DNA of 64,000 nucleotides from Pseudomonas nitroreducens (GTDB taxonomy: Bacteria > Pseudomonadota > Gammaproteobacteria > Pseudomonadales > Pseudomonadaceae): contig NZ_JALJXP010000005.1 in NCBI RefSeq assembly GCF_024170165.1, positions 186,001-250,000 of the forward strand, in the 5' to 3' direction. The translations under genes and the position numbers were made by a program. A model generated the notes under the pieces. That model was not told where the DNA came from. It saw nothing but the letters and a program-made list of their open reading frames with translations, and did not search any database. Below, one piece after another: positions 34,507 to 42,726 of this stretch (the first letter of the stretch is position 1; each line of letters starts with the position of its first letter).

Positions 34507-35997
34507 TCACCACCCGCGCCCCCGTCGCTTGACTTCCAGCCGCCTCACGAACTCCTCCAGCACCAGCTTGTAGAGGTCATCCCCCAGGTACACATCCTCG
34601 ACCCCGCAGTCGATGTTCGGGTTGTCGTTCACCTCGATCACCACCACCCGGTCACCGGCCTGTTTGAGGTCCACGCCATAGAGCCCATCGCCGATCAGGT
34701 TGGCGGTTTTCACCGCCAGTTCCACCACCTTGCGCGGTGCCTCGTGGACGGCCATGGTGCGGAAATCGCCGCTCAGCTCCTTGGCATCCGGGCTGTGGTC
34801 GTAGATCTGCCAGTGGCCCTTGGACATGAAGTACTGGCAGGCGAATATGGGTTTCTGGTTCAAGACGCCGATCCGCCAGTCGTACTCGGTATAGAAGAAC
34901 TCCTGGGCGAGCAGCAGCACCGAACGCTCGAACAGCTCGGCGCTGGCCTTGAGCAGTTCCCCCTGATTGCCGACCTTGATCACCCCGCGGGAGAAGCTGC
35001 CGTCGGGAATCTTCAGCACCAGCGGAAAGCCCAGGCGCTCGCCGACCTTCTCCAGCTCCTGCGGGTTGTCCCTGTAGAGGATCTCGGTGGCCGGCATGCC
35101 CAGCTTGTGGCTGCGCAGCAGGTCAGCGAGATACACCTTGTTGGTGCAGCGCAGGATCGACACCGGATCGTCCATCACCACCATCCCCTCGCTCTCGGCC
35201 TTCTTGGCGAAGCGATAGGTATGGTCGCTGACACTGGTGGTCTCGCGGATCAGCAACGCGTCGTACTCGGCCAGCCGCGAGTAGTCCTTCTTTTCGATCA
35301 GCTCGACGTCGATGCCGAGGCCGCGGCCGACGCGGATGAAATTCTTCAGGGCCTTGGCGTCGGACGGCGGGAAGGCCTCCTCCGGGTCGTGGAGGATCGC
35401 CAGGTCGTAGCGGTACTGCTTGCGCGATCGCGGCTTGCGCCAGATCTGCCGGCTGAAGCCGTCCAGCGCGTTGGCAAAGAGTTCTTCCTGGTCCTCGCGC
35501 AGCTTGTGGATGTTGCCCGGTTTAACTCCTTCGATGTGCCAGCCGCGGTTCTTGCGGAACTCCACCAGCAGCATCGGGCACGGCAACGCTTCGAACAGCT
35601 GGCGCGCCAGGTCCTGCAGCGGCTCGATATCGGTGCGGCCGAAGTACAGGGTCAGGGTGAAGCCGTCGGTACTGCCGTAGGGATGGTCGGCCAGCGCCTT
35701 GTCGAGGGTCTTCTCCAGATCCTCCAGCGCCAGACTGTACAGCGACTTCTTCGCCAGCTCGCTGATGCTGCGTACCGACGGGATGACCTTGTGCCCGCGC
35801 GCCTCGGCCAGCAGCGAGCAGTAGTAGCCGTGGCCCAGGTACCGGTAATTGCGGCACAGGTTGATCACCTGCACGCGCTTACCGTTATCGTCGTCGATGG
35901 GCATCTCCAGGTACTCCTGGGCGCTGACCACGTCTTCGCTGGGATAGTACGAAGCCCAGTCTTCCTTGCGCTCCACGATGATGAACAGCTTGCTCAC
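34507..35997 (-). CDS. RimK-family ATP-grasp ligase with RLAN-type N-terminal domain
   Basis: This 496-residue protein has a roughly 180-residue N-terminal domain (VSKLFIIVERKEDWASYYP...GSTDGFTLTLYFGR), found with RimK-like ATP-grasps, and a C-terminal ATP-grasp (about 290-480) with the ATP-binding and Mg2+-ligand segments LGFPLVLKIPDGSFSRGVIKV and GVDLKQAGDRVVVIEVNDNPNIDCGVED. RimK-like enzymes add glutamate or other amino acids to a peptide or small molecule carboxylate. I chose GTG at 35997 because GGAGGTGTC precedes it. It is divergent from a GNAT/C39 fusion gene, a conserved pair. The acceptor substrate is unknown. Confidence 0.85.
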   Translation of the reverse strand: MSKLFIIVERKEDWASYYPSEDVVSAQEYLEMPIDDDNGKRVQVINLCRNYRYLGHGYYCSLLAEARGHKVIPSVRSISELAKKSLYSLALEDLEKTLDKALADHPYGSTDGFTLTLYFGRTDIEPLQDLARQLFEALPCPMLLVEFRKNRGWHIEGVKPGNIHKLREDQEELFANALDGFSRQIWRKPRSRKQYRYDLAILHDPEEAFPPSDAKALKNFIRVGRGLGIDVELIEKKDYSRLAEYDALLIRETTSVSDHTYRFAKKAESEGMVVMDDPVSILRCTNKVYLADLLRSHKLGMPATEILYRDNPQELEKVGERLGFPLVLKIPDGSFSRGVIKVGNQGELLKASAELFERSVLLLAQEFFYTEYDWRIGVLNQKPIFACQYFMSKGHWQIYDHSPDAKELSGDFRTMAVHEAPRKVVELAVKTANLIGDGLYGVDLKQAGDRVVVIEVNDNPNIDCGVEDVYLGDDLYKLVLEEFVRRLEVKRRGRGW

Positions 35998-36138
35998 GAC
36001 ACCTCCGAAGTGGCCCCTGCGCTTGCCGCGCCCAGGGCCGGGGACAATACTGGATGCTGCTTCGACCGCGTGCCCCGCCGCCCGTTCGCAGCCCTTGGTG
36101 AACAAGTTGCCCCCTGCAGGTTAACGAATCCTTACCCT

Positions 36139-37233
36139 ATGAAACTCCAGTTCCGCGCCGCCGCTGCCGACGACCTGCCAGCCCTGGTCGAAATGGAAAA
36201 CCGCTGTTTCGAGCACGACCGCCTGTCCCGCCGCAACTTCCAGTGGATGATCACCCGCGCCCACGCCAGCCTCACCGTTGCCGAGTCCGACGGCCAGTTG
36301 CTGGGCTACGCGCTGGTGCTGTTCCACCAGGGCACCTCGCTGGCGCGGCTGTACTCCATTGCCGTGGACGAACGCGCCCGCGGCATCGGCCTGGGCCAGA
36401 AGCTGCTGGACCACGCCGAGGCCGAGGCACGGGAGAACGACTGCGCCTACCTGCGCCTGGAAGTGCGCCCGGACAACCGCGGCGCCATCGCGCTCTACGA
36501 GCGCAACGGCTACCGGCCGTTCGCGACGGTGCGCGACTACTACGAAGACCACAGCGAAGCGCTGCGCTTCGAGAAGCGCATCCGCCATATCAACGAACGC
36601 ACCCACCGCCACGTGCCCTACTACCGCCAGACCACGGAATTCACCTGCGGGCCCTCCGCCTTGCTGATGGCCATGGGCGCGCTGGAGCCTTATCGCCGCC
36701 TGGAACGTGTCGAAGAGCTGCGCCTGTGGCGCGAGGCGACCACCATCTACATGACCGCCGGGCACGGCGGCTGCAGCCCGCAGGGGCTGGCACTGGCGGC
36801 GTTGCGCCGCGGCTTCCGCGTGCGCCTGCTGCTGTCGGAGGATGGCCCGCTGTTCCTCGATGGCGTGCGCAGCGAGGAAAAGCGCGAGGTGATGCGGCTG
36901 GTCCACGCAGACTTCAGCGCCGAGCTGGCGCAGAGCGACGTGGAGCAGTTGCTGGTCAACCAGCTGGATATCGAAGGCGCGCTGGAAGCCGGCGGCCAGC
37001 CGCTGGTGCTGATCAGCAGCTACCGTCTGACCCGCTCCAAGGCTCCGCACTGGGTGGTGGTTACCGATTGCGACGAAGACTTCGTCTACCTGCACGACCC
37101 CGACGTCGACCACAGTCAGCACCGCGAACCGCTGGACTGCCAGCACATCCCGGTGAGCCACGCGGAGTTCGAGCAGATGAGCCGCTTCGGCCGCAGCAAG
37201 CTGCGCGCGGCAGTGATCCTCTACAAGCGCTGA
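36139..37233 (+). CDS. GNAT acetyltransferase / C39-peptidase-like fusion protein
   Basis: This 364-residue protein has a GNAT domain (about 1-150, acetyl-CoA loop ERARGIGLGQKLL and LYERNGYRPF) fused to a papain-like C39 domain (about 155-364), with Cys170 in EFTCGPSALLMAMG, His304 in APHWVVVT and Asp320 in LHDPDVD. This is the same fusion that accompanies RimK-like ligases elsewhere. The combination suggests acylation plus cleavage or transpeptidation of a peptide-like substrate. No signal peptide, so it is cytoplasmic. No small precursor-peptide gene was found nearby. Confidence 0.85.
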   Translation: MKLQFRAAAADDLPALVEMENRCFEHDRLSRRNFQWMITRAHASLTVAESDGQLLGYALVLFHQGTSLARLYSIAVDERARGIGLGQKLLDHAEAEARENDCAYLRLEVRPDNRGAIALYERNGYRPFATVRDYYEDHSEALRFEKRIRHINERTHRHVPYYRQTTEFTCGPSALLMAMGALEPYRRLERVEELRLWREATTIYMTAGHGGCSPQGLALAALRRGFRVRLLLSEDGPLFLDGVRSEEKREVMRLVHADFSAELAQSDVEQLLVNQLDIEGALEAGGQPLVLISSYRLTRSKAPHWVVVTDCDEDFVYLHDPDVDHSQHREPLDCQHIPVSHAEFEQMSRFGRSKLRAAVILYKR

Positions 37234-37243
37234 AGGCGGAGAC

Positions 37244-37402
37244 CTAGGGCGCGCCGCGACAGGTCGTGATGCAACCCACCGGGGCCACGGGCGCACGCAG
37301 TTCCGCCGCCGGCAGGTAGCCGTTGCGGGTGTAGAGGAAGTCGAAGCCGAACAGGCTGAGCATCAGCAGGATCGGCAGGACGAGAGTGACGGCGATACGC
37401 AT
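37244..37402 (-). CDS. small single-helix membrane protein with CX3C tail (52 aa)
   Basis: This reading frame encodes 52 residues: MRIAVTLVLPILLMLSLFGF then a polar linker and the tail PVGCITTCRGAP. It has one hydrophobic segment (about 3-20) and two cysteines (CITTC) at the C-terminus. AGAGGAGCG precedes the ATG, a good ribosome site. It is too short for usual gene calls, is divergent from the PQQ-linked ABC operon and is 160 bases from it, with a similar ACAAGAACCAG segment before both starts. Role unknown. The CX3C echoes the C-RSD-C-W motif of the CXXCW-type protein encoded at 41409, so a redox or metal link is conceivable. Confidence 0.7.
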   Translation of the reverse strand: MRIAVTLVLPILLMLSLFGFDFLYTRNGYLPAAELRAPVAPVGCITTCRGAP

Positions 37403-37461
37403 GGCGACGCTCCTCTTCTGGTTCTTGTAGCGCCATCCTAGGACGCGGGCGCGGCGCGCGA

Positions 37462-37479
37462 CCTACTACCTTGGTACTG
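37462..37479 (+). promoter_or_regulatory. CTAC-box upstream of the PQQ-linked ABC operon
   Basis: CCTACTACCTTGGTACTG matches the 41306-41323 box at 15 of 18 bases. It lies 84 bases before the operon's first ATG, with a TATGCT -10-like hexamer 46 bases downstream (37526-37531). The divergent small-protein gene shares the region. Confidence 0.6.
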
Positions 37480-37562
37480 CCCCAACCGGTACTTTCTGCA
37501 TATTTTCTGCACCCCTGACGCTTCCTATGCTGGCCGCACAAGAACCAGAAAGGAGTCGTCCC

Positions 37563-38780
37563 ATGCGCCAGTTCGTCCTGCACGGCGTGGCCTATCTGCT
37601 GGCTGTTGCGTGCGCCGCTGCCTTCGGTCTCGACGCCCGCGCCGAAGAAGCTCCCGCGCTGGAAGTCCGCATCGGCTACCTGGGCTACACACCCGACCCC
37701 GGCCCGCTGCTGTCCAACGTCATCCCGGAACCTACCGACGCAGGCCTGCGCGGCGCGGAGCTGGCAATCACCGACAGCAACAGCACCGGACGCTTCCTCA
37801 AGCACCGCTACAGCCTGCAAGCCGCCAGCACCGACACCCCGGAAAAACTGCTCGCCGAGGCCAAGCGTCTGCACGACGCCGGCTTGCGCCTGTTCGTGGT
37901 CAACGCTCCCGCCGACACCCTGCGCCAACTGGCCGCCGCGCTGCCGGACAGCCTGCTGTTCAACGCCGGCGCCGCCGATGACGAGCTGCGCGCCAGCCAG
38001 TGCGCGGTGAACGTGCTGCACACCCTGCCCAGCCGGTTGATGCTGACCGATGCCCTCACCCAGTTCCTGGTGCTGCGCAAGTGGACGCGCTGGCTGCTGA
38101 TCGTCGGCCAACGCCCGGAAGACGCCTTGTACGCCACCGCCCTGCGCCGTTCGGCCAAGCGCTTCGGCGCGAAGATCGTCGAGGAAAAGCCCTTCACCTT
38201 CGACAACGACCAGCGTCGCAGCGCCCAGGCCGACATGGCCCTGTTCACTCAGTCCAGCGAGGACTACGACGCCGTGCTGGTGGCCGACGAACACGGCGAC
38301 TTCGGCGAGTACGTGCCTTACAACACCTGGCTGCCGCGCCCGGTCGCCGGCACCCAGGGGCTGGTCGCCACGGGCTGGCACAAGACCGTGGAGACCTATG
38401 GCGCCGCCCAGTTGCAGAAGCGCTTCGAAGAGCACGCCGGGCGCTGGATGAATGACCGCGACTTCGCCGCCTGGATCGCCGTGCGCAGCATCGCCAGCGC
38501 CGTCACCCGCCTGCGCGACGCCGACCCGGTGGCGATCCGCAAGCTGTCGCTGTCCCCCGACCTGCCACTGGACGGTTTCAAGGGCTACAAGCTCGGCTTC
38601 CGCCCCTGGGACGGCCAGCTGCGCCAGCCGATCCCGCTGGTGCAGCCTCGCGCCCTGGTCAGTACCTCGCCGCAGGAAGGCTTCCTGCACCCCGCCAGCG
38701 AACTCGACAGCCTCGGCCTCGATGCACCGGAAAGCCAGTGCCACCTCGCCCAAGCCAATCCACAAGAAGAACGCCCATGA
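37563..38780 (+). CDS. ABC transporter substrate-binding protein, PQQ-dependent alcohol system
   Basis: This 405-residue protein has a signal peptide (about 1-30, ending DARAEE) and a Leu/Ile/Val-type periplasmic-binding fold (RIGYLGYTPDPGPLLSNVIPEPTDAGLRGAELAITDSNSTGRFLKHRY; RPEDALYATALRRSAKRFGAKIVEEKPFTFDNDQRRS). It is the binding-protein member of the conserved ABC system linked to PQQ-dependent alcohol dehydrogenases (TIGR03863 group). GAAAGGAG precedes the ATG. Its stop overlaps the beta-propeller gene start (ATGA). Confidence 0.87.
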   Translation: MRQFVLHGVAYLLAVACAAAFGLDARAEEAPALEVRIGYLGYTPDPGPLLSNVIPEPTDAGLRGAELAITDSNSTGRFLKHRYSLQAASTDTPEKLLAEAKRLHDAGLRLFVVNAPADTLRQLAAALPDSLLFNAGAADDELRASQCAVNVLHTLPSRLMLTDALTQFLVLRKWTRWLLIVGQRPEDALYATALRRSAKRFGAKIVEEKPFTFDNDQRRSAQADMALFTQSSEDYDAVLVADEHGDFGEYVPYNTWLPRPVAGTQGLVATGWHKTVETYGAAQLQKRFEEHAGRWMNDRDFAAWIAVRSIASAVTRLRDADPVAIRKLSLSPDLPLDGFKGYKLGFRPWDGQLRQPIPLVQPRALVSTSPQEGFLHPASELDSLGLDAPESQCHLAQANPQEERP

Positions 38781-39760
38781 GGACCCTGCCCATGCCCCGC
38801 CTGCTTGCCCTCTCCTGCCTGAACCTCGCCCTCGGGCTGGTGCCGCCCGCCTTTGCCGCCACCGCCTACGTGTCCAACGAGAAGGACAACAACCTCAGCG
38901 TCATCGACCTGGACACGCTGGCCGTCACCGGCACTATCGACACCGGCAAGCGCCCGCGCGGGCTGGCGCTGTCCCACGACAACAAGCTGCTGTACATCTG
39001 CGCCAGCGACTCGGACACCGTACAGGTGCTCGACCTCGCCACGCGCAAGATCATCAAGCAGCTGCCCTCGGGTGCCGACCCCGAGCAGTTCGCCCTGCAC
39101 CCCAATGACCGCTGGCTGTACGTCTCCAACGAGGACGATGCGCTGGTCACGGTGGTCGATACCCAGACCGCCCAGGTGCTCGGGCAGATCGACGTCGGCG
39201 TCGAGCCCGAAGGCATGGCAGTGAGCCCGGATGGCAAGTGGGCGGTGAACACCAGCGAAACCACCAACATGCTGCACTGGATCGATACCTCGACCCAGAA
39301 GCTGGTGGACAGCACCCTGGTGGACCAGCGCCCGCGACACGCCGAGTTCACCCACGACGGCTCGCAGGTCTGGGTCTCGGCGGAGATCGGCGGCACCGTC
39401 AGCGTGGTCGATACCGCCAGCCGCAAGATCCTCAAGACCTTGCGCTTCGCCATCCAGGGCGTACACCCGGACAAGGTGCAGCCGGTGGGCGTGCAGCTGA
39501 CCCGTGACGGCAAGTACGCCTTCGTCGCCCTCGGCCCGGCCAACCACGTGGCGGTGGTGGATGCGAAGACCTTCGAGGTGCTCGACTATCTGCTGGTGGG
39601 CCGCCGCGTCTGGCACCTGGCGTTCACCCCGGACGAGAAGACCCTGCTGGCCACCAATGGCGTCAGCGGCGATGTGTCGGTGATCGATGTCGATTCGCGC
39701 AAGGTCACCAGGTCGATCAAGGTCGGCCGCTACCCCTGGGGCGTGGTGGTGACGCCATGA
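38777..39760 (+). CDS. PQQ-system-associated YVTN beta-propeller protein
   Basis: This 327-residue exported protein (signal peptide about 1-25, cleaved after AFA) consists of seven YVTN-type blades, for example ATAYVSNEKDNNLSVIDLDTLAVTGTI, RWLYVSNEDDALVTVVDTQTAQVLGQI and KYAFVALGPANHVAVVDAKTFEVLDYL. It is the partner beta-propeller (TIGR03866 group) in the PQQ ABC system, and may present or sense the quinoprotein or substrate. The start at 38777 overlaps the upstream stop in ATGA, and its stop overlaps the ATPase start the same way. The operon is tightly coupled. Confidence 0.9.
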   Translation: MRTLPMPRLLALSCLNLALGLVPPAFAATAYVSNEKDNNLSVIDLDTLAVTGTIDTGKRPRGLALSHDNKLLYICASDSDTVQVLDLATRKIIKQLPSGADPEQFALHPNDRWLYVSNEDDALVTVVDTQTAQVLGQIDVGVEPEGMAVSPDGKWAVNTSETTNMLHWIDTSTQKLVDSTLVDQRPRHAEFTHDGSQVWVSAEIGGTVSVVDTASRKILKTLRFAIQGVHPDKVQPVGVQLTRDGKYAFVALGPANHVAVVDAKTFEVLDYLLVGRRVWHLAFTPDEKTLLATNGVSGDVSVIDVDSRKVTRSIKVGRYPWGVVVTP

Positions 39761-40488
39761 ACGCACTGACAGTGACGGGGCTCGGCTTCTCCTACGGCGC
39801 GCGGCGCGCCCTCGACGGCCTGGAGTTCGAGCTGCCCGCCGGGCGCTTCACCGCCTTGCTGGGCCCCAATGGCGCCGGAAAGTCCACCCTGGTCGCCCTG
39901 CTCACCCGCCTCTACGACCTGCAACAGGGCGAAATCGAGGTGCTCGGTTGCAGCCTGCGTCGCCAGCCGCGCCTGGCCCTGCGGGAGCTGGGCGTGGTGT
40001 TCCAGCAGAGCACCCTGGACCTGGACCTGAGCGTGGAGCAGAACCTGCGCTACCACGCCGCCCTGCACGGCCTGCCGCGCAGCGTGGCGAACGAGCGGAT
40101 CGACGCCGAACTGGCGCGACAGCAGTTGCAGGAGCGCCGCCGCGACAAGGTCCGCGCGCTCAATGGTGGACATCGTCGGCGAGTGGAAATCGCCCGTGCG
40201 CTGCTGCATCGTCCGCGCCTGCTGTTGCTCGACGAAGCCAGCGTCGGCCTCGACCCGGCATCACGCCAGGCGCTCAACAACCATGTGCGCCGGCTGTGCC
40301 GCGAGGACGGCCTGGCGGTGCTCTGGACCACCCACCTGCTGGATGAAGTGCGCGACGAGGATGCGCTGCTGGTGCTAGACCGCGGCCGCTTGGTCGCCCG
40401 TGGCGAGGCGCGGGATATCTGCGCCCCAGACGCCGGTAACCTGGAGCGCACCTTCCACCGCCTCACCCGCCTGGAGGCCTGCGCATGA
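39757..40488 (+). CDS. ABC transporter ATP-binding protein, PQQ-dependent alcohol system
   Basis: This 243-residue nucleotide-binding subunit has Walker A GPNGAGKST, Q-loop VFQQSTLDLD, a variant signature LNGGHRRRVEIARALL, and Walker B LLLLDEASVGLD followed by the H-loop TTHLLDE. NGGHR in place of the usual LSGGQ is a variation also seen in this subfamily (TIGR03864). It energises the permease encoded next. It overlaps both neighbours by ATGA. Confidence 0.92.
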   Translation: MNALTVTGLGFSYGARRALDGLEFELPAGRFTALLGPNGAGKSTLVALLTRLYDLQQGEIEVLGCSLRRQPRLALRELGVVFQQSTLDLDLSVEQNLRYHAALHGLPRSVANERIDAELARQQLQERRRDKVRALNGGHRRRVEIARALLHRPRLLLLDEASVGLDPASRQALNNHVRRLCREDGLAVLWTTHLLDEVRDEDALLVLDRGRLVARGEARDICAPDAGNLERTFHRLTRLEACA

Positions 40489-41303
40489 GCACCCTGGAAA
40501 TCCCGCGCCTCGGCCCCGCCGCCTACTGGCAGTGCCTGTGCGGCATCGTCATGCGCGAATGGCTGCGCTTCGTCCTGCAGCGCTCGCGCTTCCTCAGCGC
40601 GCTGGTGCGGCCGTTGCTCTGGCTGCTGGTATTCGCCGCCGGTTTCCGCGCGGCGCTGGGCATCTCGATCATCGAGCCGTACGACACCTACGTCACCTAC
40701 GAGACCTACATAGTGCCGGGGCTGTGCTGCATGATCCTGCTGTTCAACGGCATGCAGGGCTCGCTGTCGATGGTCTACGACCGCGAGATGGGCAGCATGC
40801 GCGTGCTGCTGACCAGCCCGCTGCCGCGCGCCTTCCTGCTAGCGAGCAAACTGCTGGCCACAGCGCTGGTCTCACTGCTGCAGGTCTACGCCTTCCTGCT
40901 GATCGCCTGGCTGTATGGCGTGCAGCCGCCGCCCCTGGGGCTGCTCGCCGCGCTACCGGCGTTGCTGCTGGCCGCCCTGCTGCTCGGCGCGCTGGGGCTG
41001 CTGCTGTCCAACGGCATCCGCCAGCTGGAGAACTTCGCCGGGGTAATGAATTTCGTCATCTTCCCGCTGTTCTTCCTCTCTTCTGCGCTTTACCCGCTGT
41101 GGAAGATGCGCGAGGCGAGCCAGTGGCTGTACTGGCTGTGCGCGCTGAACCCGTTCAGCCACGCCGTGGAGCTGGTGCGTTTCGCTCTCTACGAGCGCTT
41201 CAACCCGCTGGCCAGCGGCGCCTGCCTGGGGCTGACGCTGCTCTTCGCCGGCCTCGCCGTGCTCACCTTCAACCCGCAGCACGCCGCCCTGCGCAAGGGC
41301 TGA
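40485..41303 (+). CDS. ABC-2 type permease, PQQ-dependent alcohol system
   Basis: This 272-residue ABC-2 membrane protein has six hydrophobic helices, a long N-terminal cytoplasmic segment and the family ending WMLCALNPFSHAVELVRFALYER-like sequence. It belongs to the PedC-type alcohol ABC permeases (TIGR03861). ABC-2 permeases usually export their substrates, so the system is likely an efflux route. The preceding ATPase gene overlaps in ATGA. The next gene starts 106 bases on and has its own promoter-like box. Confidence 0.9.
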   Translation: MSTLEIPRLGPAAYWQCLCGIVMREWLRFVLQRSRFLSALVRPLLWLLVFAAGFRAALGISIIEPYDTYVTYETYIVPGLCCMILLFNGMQGSLSMVYDREMGSMRVLLTSPLPRAFLLASKLLATALVSLLQVYAFLLIAWLYGVQPPPLGLLAALPALLLAALLLGALGLLLSNGIRQLENFAGVMNFVIFPLFFLSSALYPLWKMREASQWLYWLCALNPFSHAVELVRFALYERFNPLASGACLGLTLLFAGLAVLTFNPQHAALRKG

Positions 41304-41305
41304 AA

Positions 41306-41323
41306 CCTACTACTTTGGTAGCG
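41306..41323 (+). promoter_or_regulatory. CTAC-box upstream of the CXXCW gene
   Basis: CCTACTACTTTGGTAGCG contains a perfect CTAC-TTTG-GTAG palindrome and matches the 37462-37479 box. It lies 86 bases before the ATG, with a TCTAAT -10-like hexamer 46 bases downstream (41369-41374), the same geometry as the first box. Confidence 0.6.
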
Positions 41324-41383
41324 GTTCGCCCCTCCGGACGTCGAATTTCCAAAGCCGCACAGCCGGCATCTAATGGTCACTAC

Positions 41384-41391
41384 AAGAAAAA
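41384..41391 (+). promoter_or_regulatory. CA-rich Crc/Hfq-type motif before the CXXCW gene
   Basis: AAGAAAAA fits AAnAAnAA and lies about 18 bases before the ATG, near the ribosome-binding region. Motif match only. Confidence 0.4.
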
Positions 41392-41408
41392 CCAACAGAG
41401 ATACCGCC

Positions 41409-41972
41409 ATGCCTCGCCTTGCTACTGCCGTGCCCGGCTGCCTGGCCGCCTGCCTGATCAGTCTCACCCTGGCACTGCCGACTGCGCTGGCCGAGGACGC
41501 GCCGCTGTTTTCCGCCGACGGCTACCGCCAGGCCCAGTACCGCAGCCCGACGCCGCCTTCCGCCGACCACGCCACCACCCTCGACACCCCCGCCCTGCAG
41601 GCGCTGCTCCAGCGCGAGCCGCAGACCCGGCTGGTGGACGTCTACCGCCGCACCTTCCTCAACGGCCAGTTCGTCGCGGACGAACCGCACCGCAACCTGC
41701 CCGGCAGCCTGTGGCTGGCCAATGTCGGCACCGGCACCCTGGAACCGCAGTGGCAAGCCTACCTGGAGCAGAATCTCGCCCACCTCACCGACGGCGATGC
41801 CAAGCGCCCGCTGGTGTTCTACTGTCGTTCCGACTGCTGGATGAGCTGGAATGCCATCCGCCGCGCACATGCGCTGGGCTATGCCAGCCTCTACTGGTAC
41901 CGTGATGGAATCGATGCCTGGGAACAGGCAGGACTGCCCCTGCAGGATGCGCAACCGCAACCCCTGAAGTAA
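41409..41972 (+). CDS. PQQ-dependent catabolism-associated CXXCW-type protein (rhodanese-like)
   Basis: This 187-residue protein has a signal peptide (about 1-33, ending ALAEDA) and a rhodanese-like domain: ALLQREPQTRLVDVYRRTF and the active-site-like loop FYCRSDCWMSWNAIRRA. The two cysteines and Trp are the motif that defines the family (TIGR03865). As read here, three residues separate the cysteines. It is exported and probably acts as a periplasmic redox or sulfur-handling partner of the PQQ alcohol system. The ATG at 41409 follows AGAG. Confidence 0.88.
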   Translation: MPRLATAVPGCLAACLISLTLALPTALAEDAPLFSADGYRQAQYRSPTPPSADHATTLDTPALQALLQREPQTRLVDVYRRTFLNGQFVADEPHRNLPGSLWLANVGTGTLEPQWQAYLEQNLAHLTDGDAKRPLVFYCRSDCWMSWNAIRRAHALGYASLYWYRDGIDAWEQAGLPLQDAQPQPLK

Positions 41973-42014
41973 CTTGCGATCACCGCCCATAACGACAACA
42001 ACGAGGTGCAGGCC

Positions 42015-42680
42015 ATGTACAAGATCCTGATCGCCGACGATCACCCGCTGTTCCGCGAAGCCATCCACAACGTCATCGCCGACGGCTTCCCCGGCAGCGA
42101 AGTGATGGAGACCGCCGACCTCGACAGCGCCCTGGGCCTGACCCAGGAACACGACGATCTCGACCTCATCCTGCTCGACCTGAACATGCCCGGCATGCAT
42201 GGCCTCAACGGCCTGATGAGCCTGCGCAACGAGGCGCCGACCATCCCGGTGGTGATCGTCTCCGCCGAGCAGGACAAGCAGGTCGTGCTGCAGGCCATCA
42301 CCTACGGCGCGGTGGGCTTCATCACCAAGTCGTCGCCGCGCCTGCAGATGACCGAGGCCATCGAGCAGATCCTCAACGGCAACGTCTACCTGCCGTCGGA
42401 CATCATCCGCACGCAGAAATCCTCGCCGCGGCGCAGCGGCCAGGAAGACCACAGCATCCCGCCGGAACTGCTGCAGGCGCTGACCCGCAAGCAGCTGCTG
42501 GTGCTGGAGCGGATGACCAAGGGCGAATCCAACAAGCAGATCGCCTACAACCTGGAGATCGCCGAAACCACGGTGAAAGCCCACGTCTCCGCTATCCTGC
42601 GCAAGCTGAAGGTGCACAACCGCGTGCAGGCCATCCTCTGCGCGGGTGATATCGACTTCGCCGCCTACCTGCGTCGCTGA
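42015..42680 (+). CDS. erbR: LuxR-type response regulator ErbR/AgmR
   Basis: This 221-residue protein has a receiver domain (phospho-Asp55 in [13 protein letters not shown], Lys of TKSSPR) and a C-terminal LuxR HTH (about 150-215; [45 protein letters not shown]). It is very close to P. aeruginosa AgmR/ErbR, which governs ethanol and glycerol oxidation genes. GAGGTG precedes the ATG at 42015, chosen over the in-frame GTG at 42006. It probably binds the CTAC-box promoters described here, though that is inferred. Confidence 0.93.
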   Translation: MYKILIADDHPLFREAIHNVIADGFPGSEVMETADLDSALGLTQEHDDLDLILLDLNMPGMHGLNGLMSLRNEAPTIPVVIVSAEQDKQVVLQAITYGAVGFITKSSPRLQMTEAIEQILNGNVYLPSDIIRTQKSSPRRSGQEDHSIPPELLQALTRKQLLVLERMTKGESNKQIAYNLEIAETTVKAHVSAILRKLKVHNRVQAILCAGDIDFAAYLRR

Positions 42681-42726
42681 CGCGCCAACCGTCCGTGCTG
42701 CGCAGACCGCTACCGGGAACCACTCG

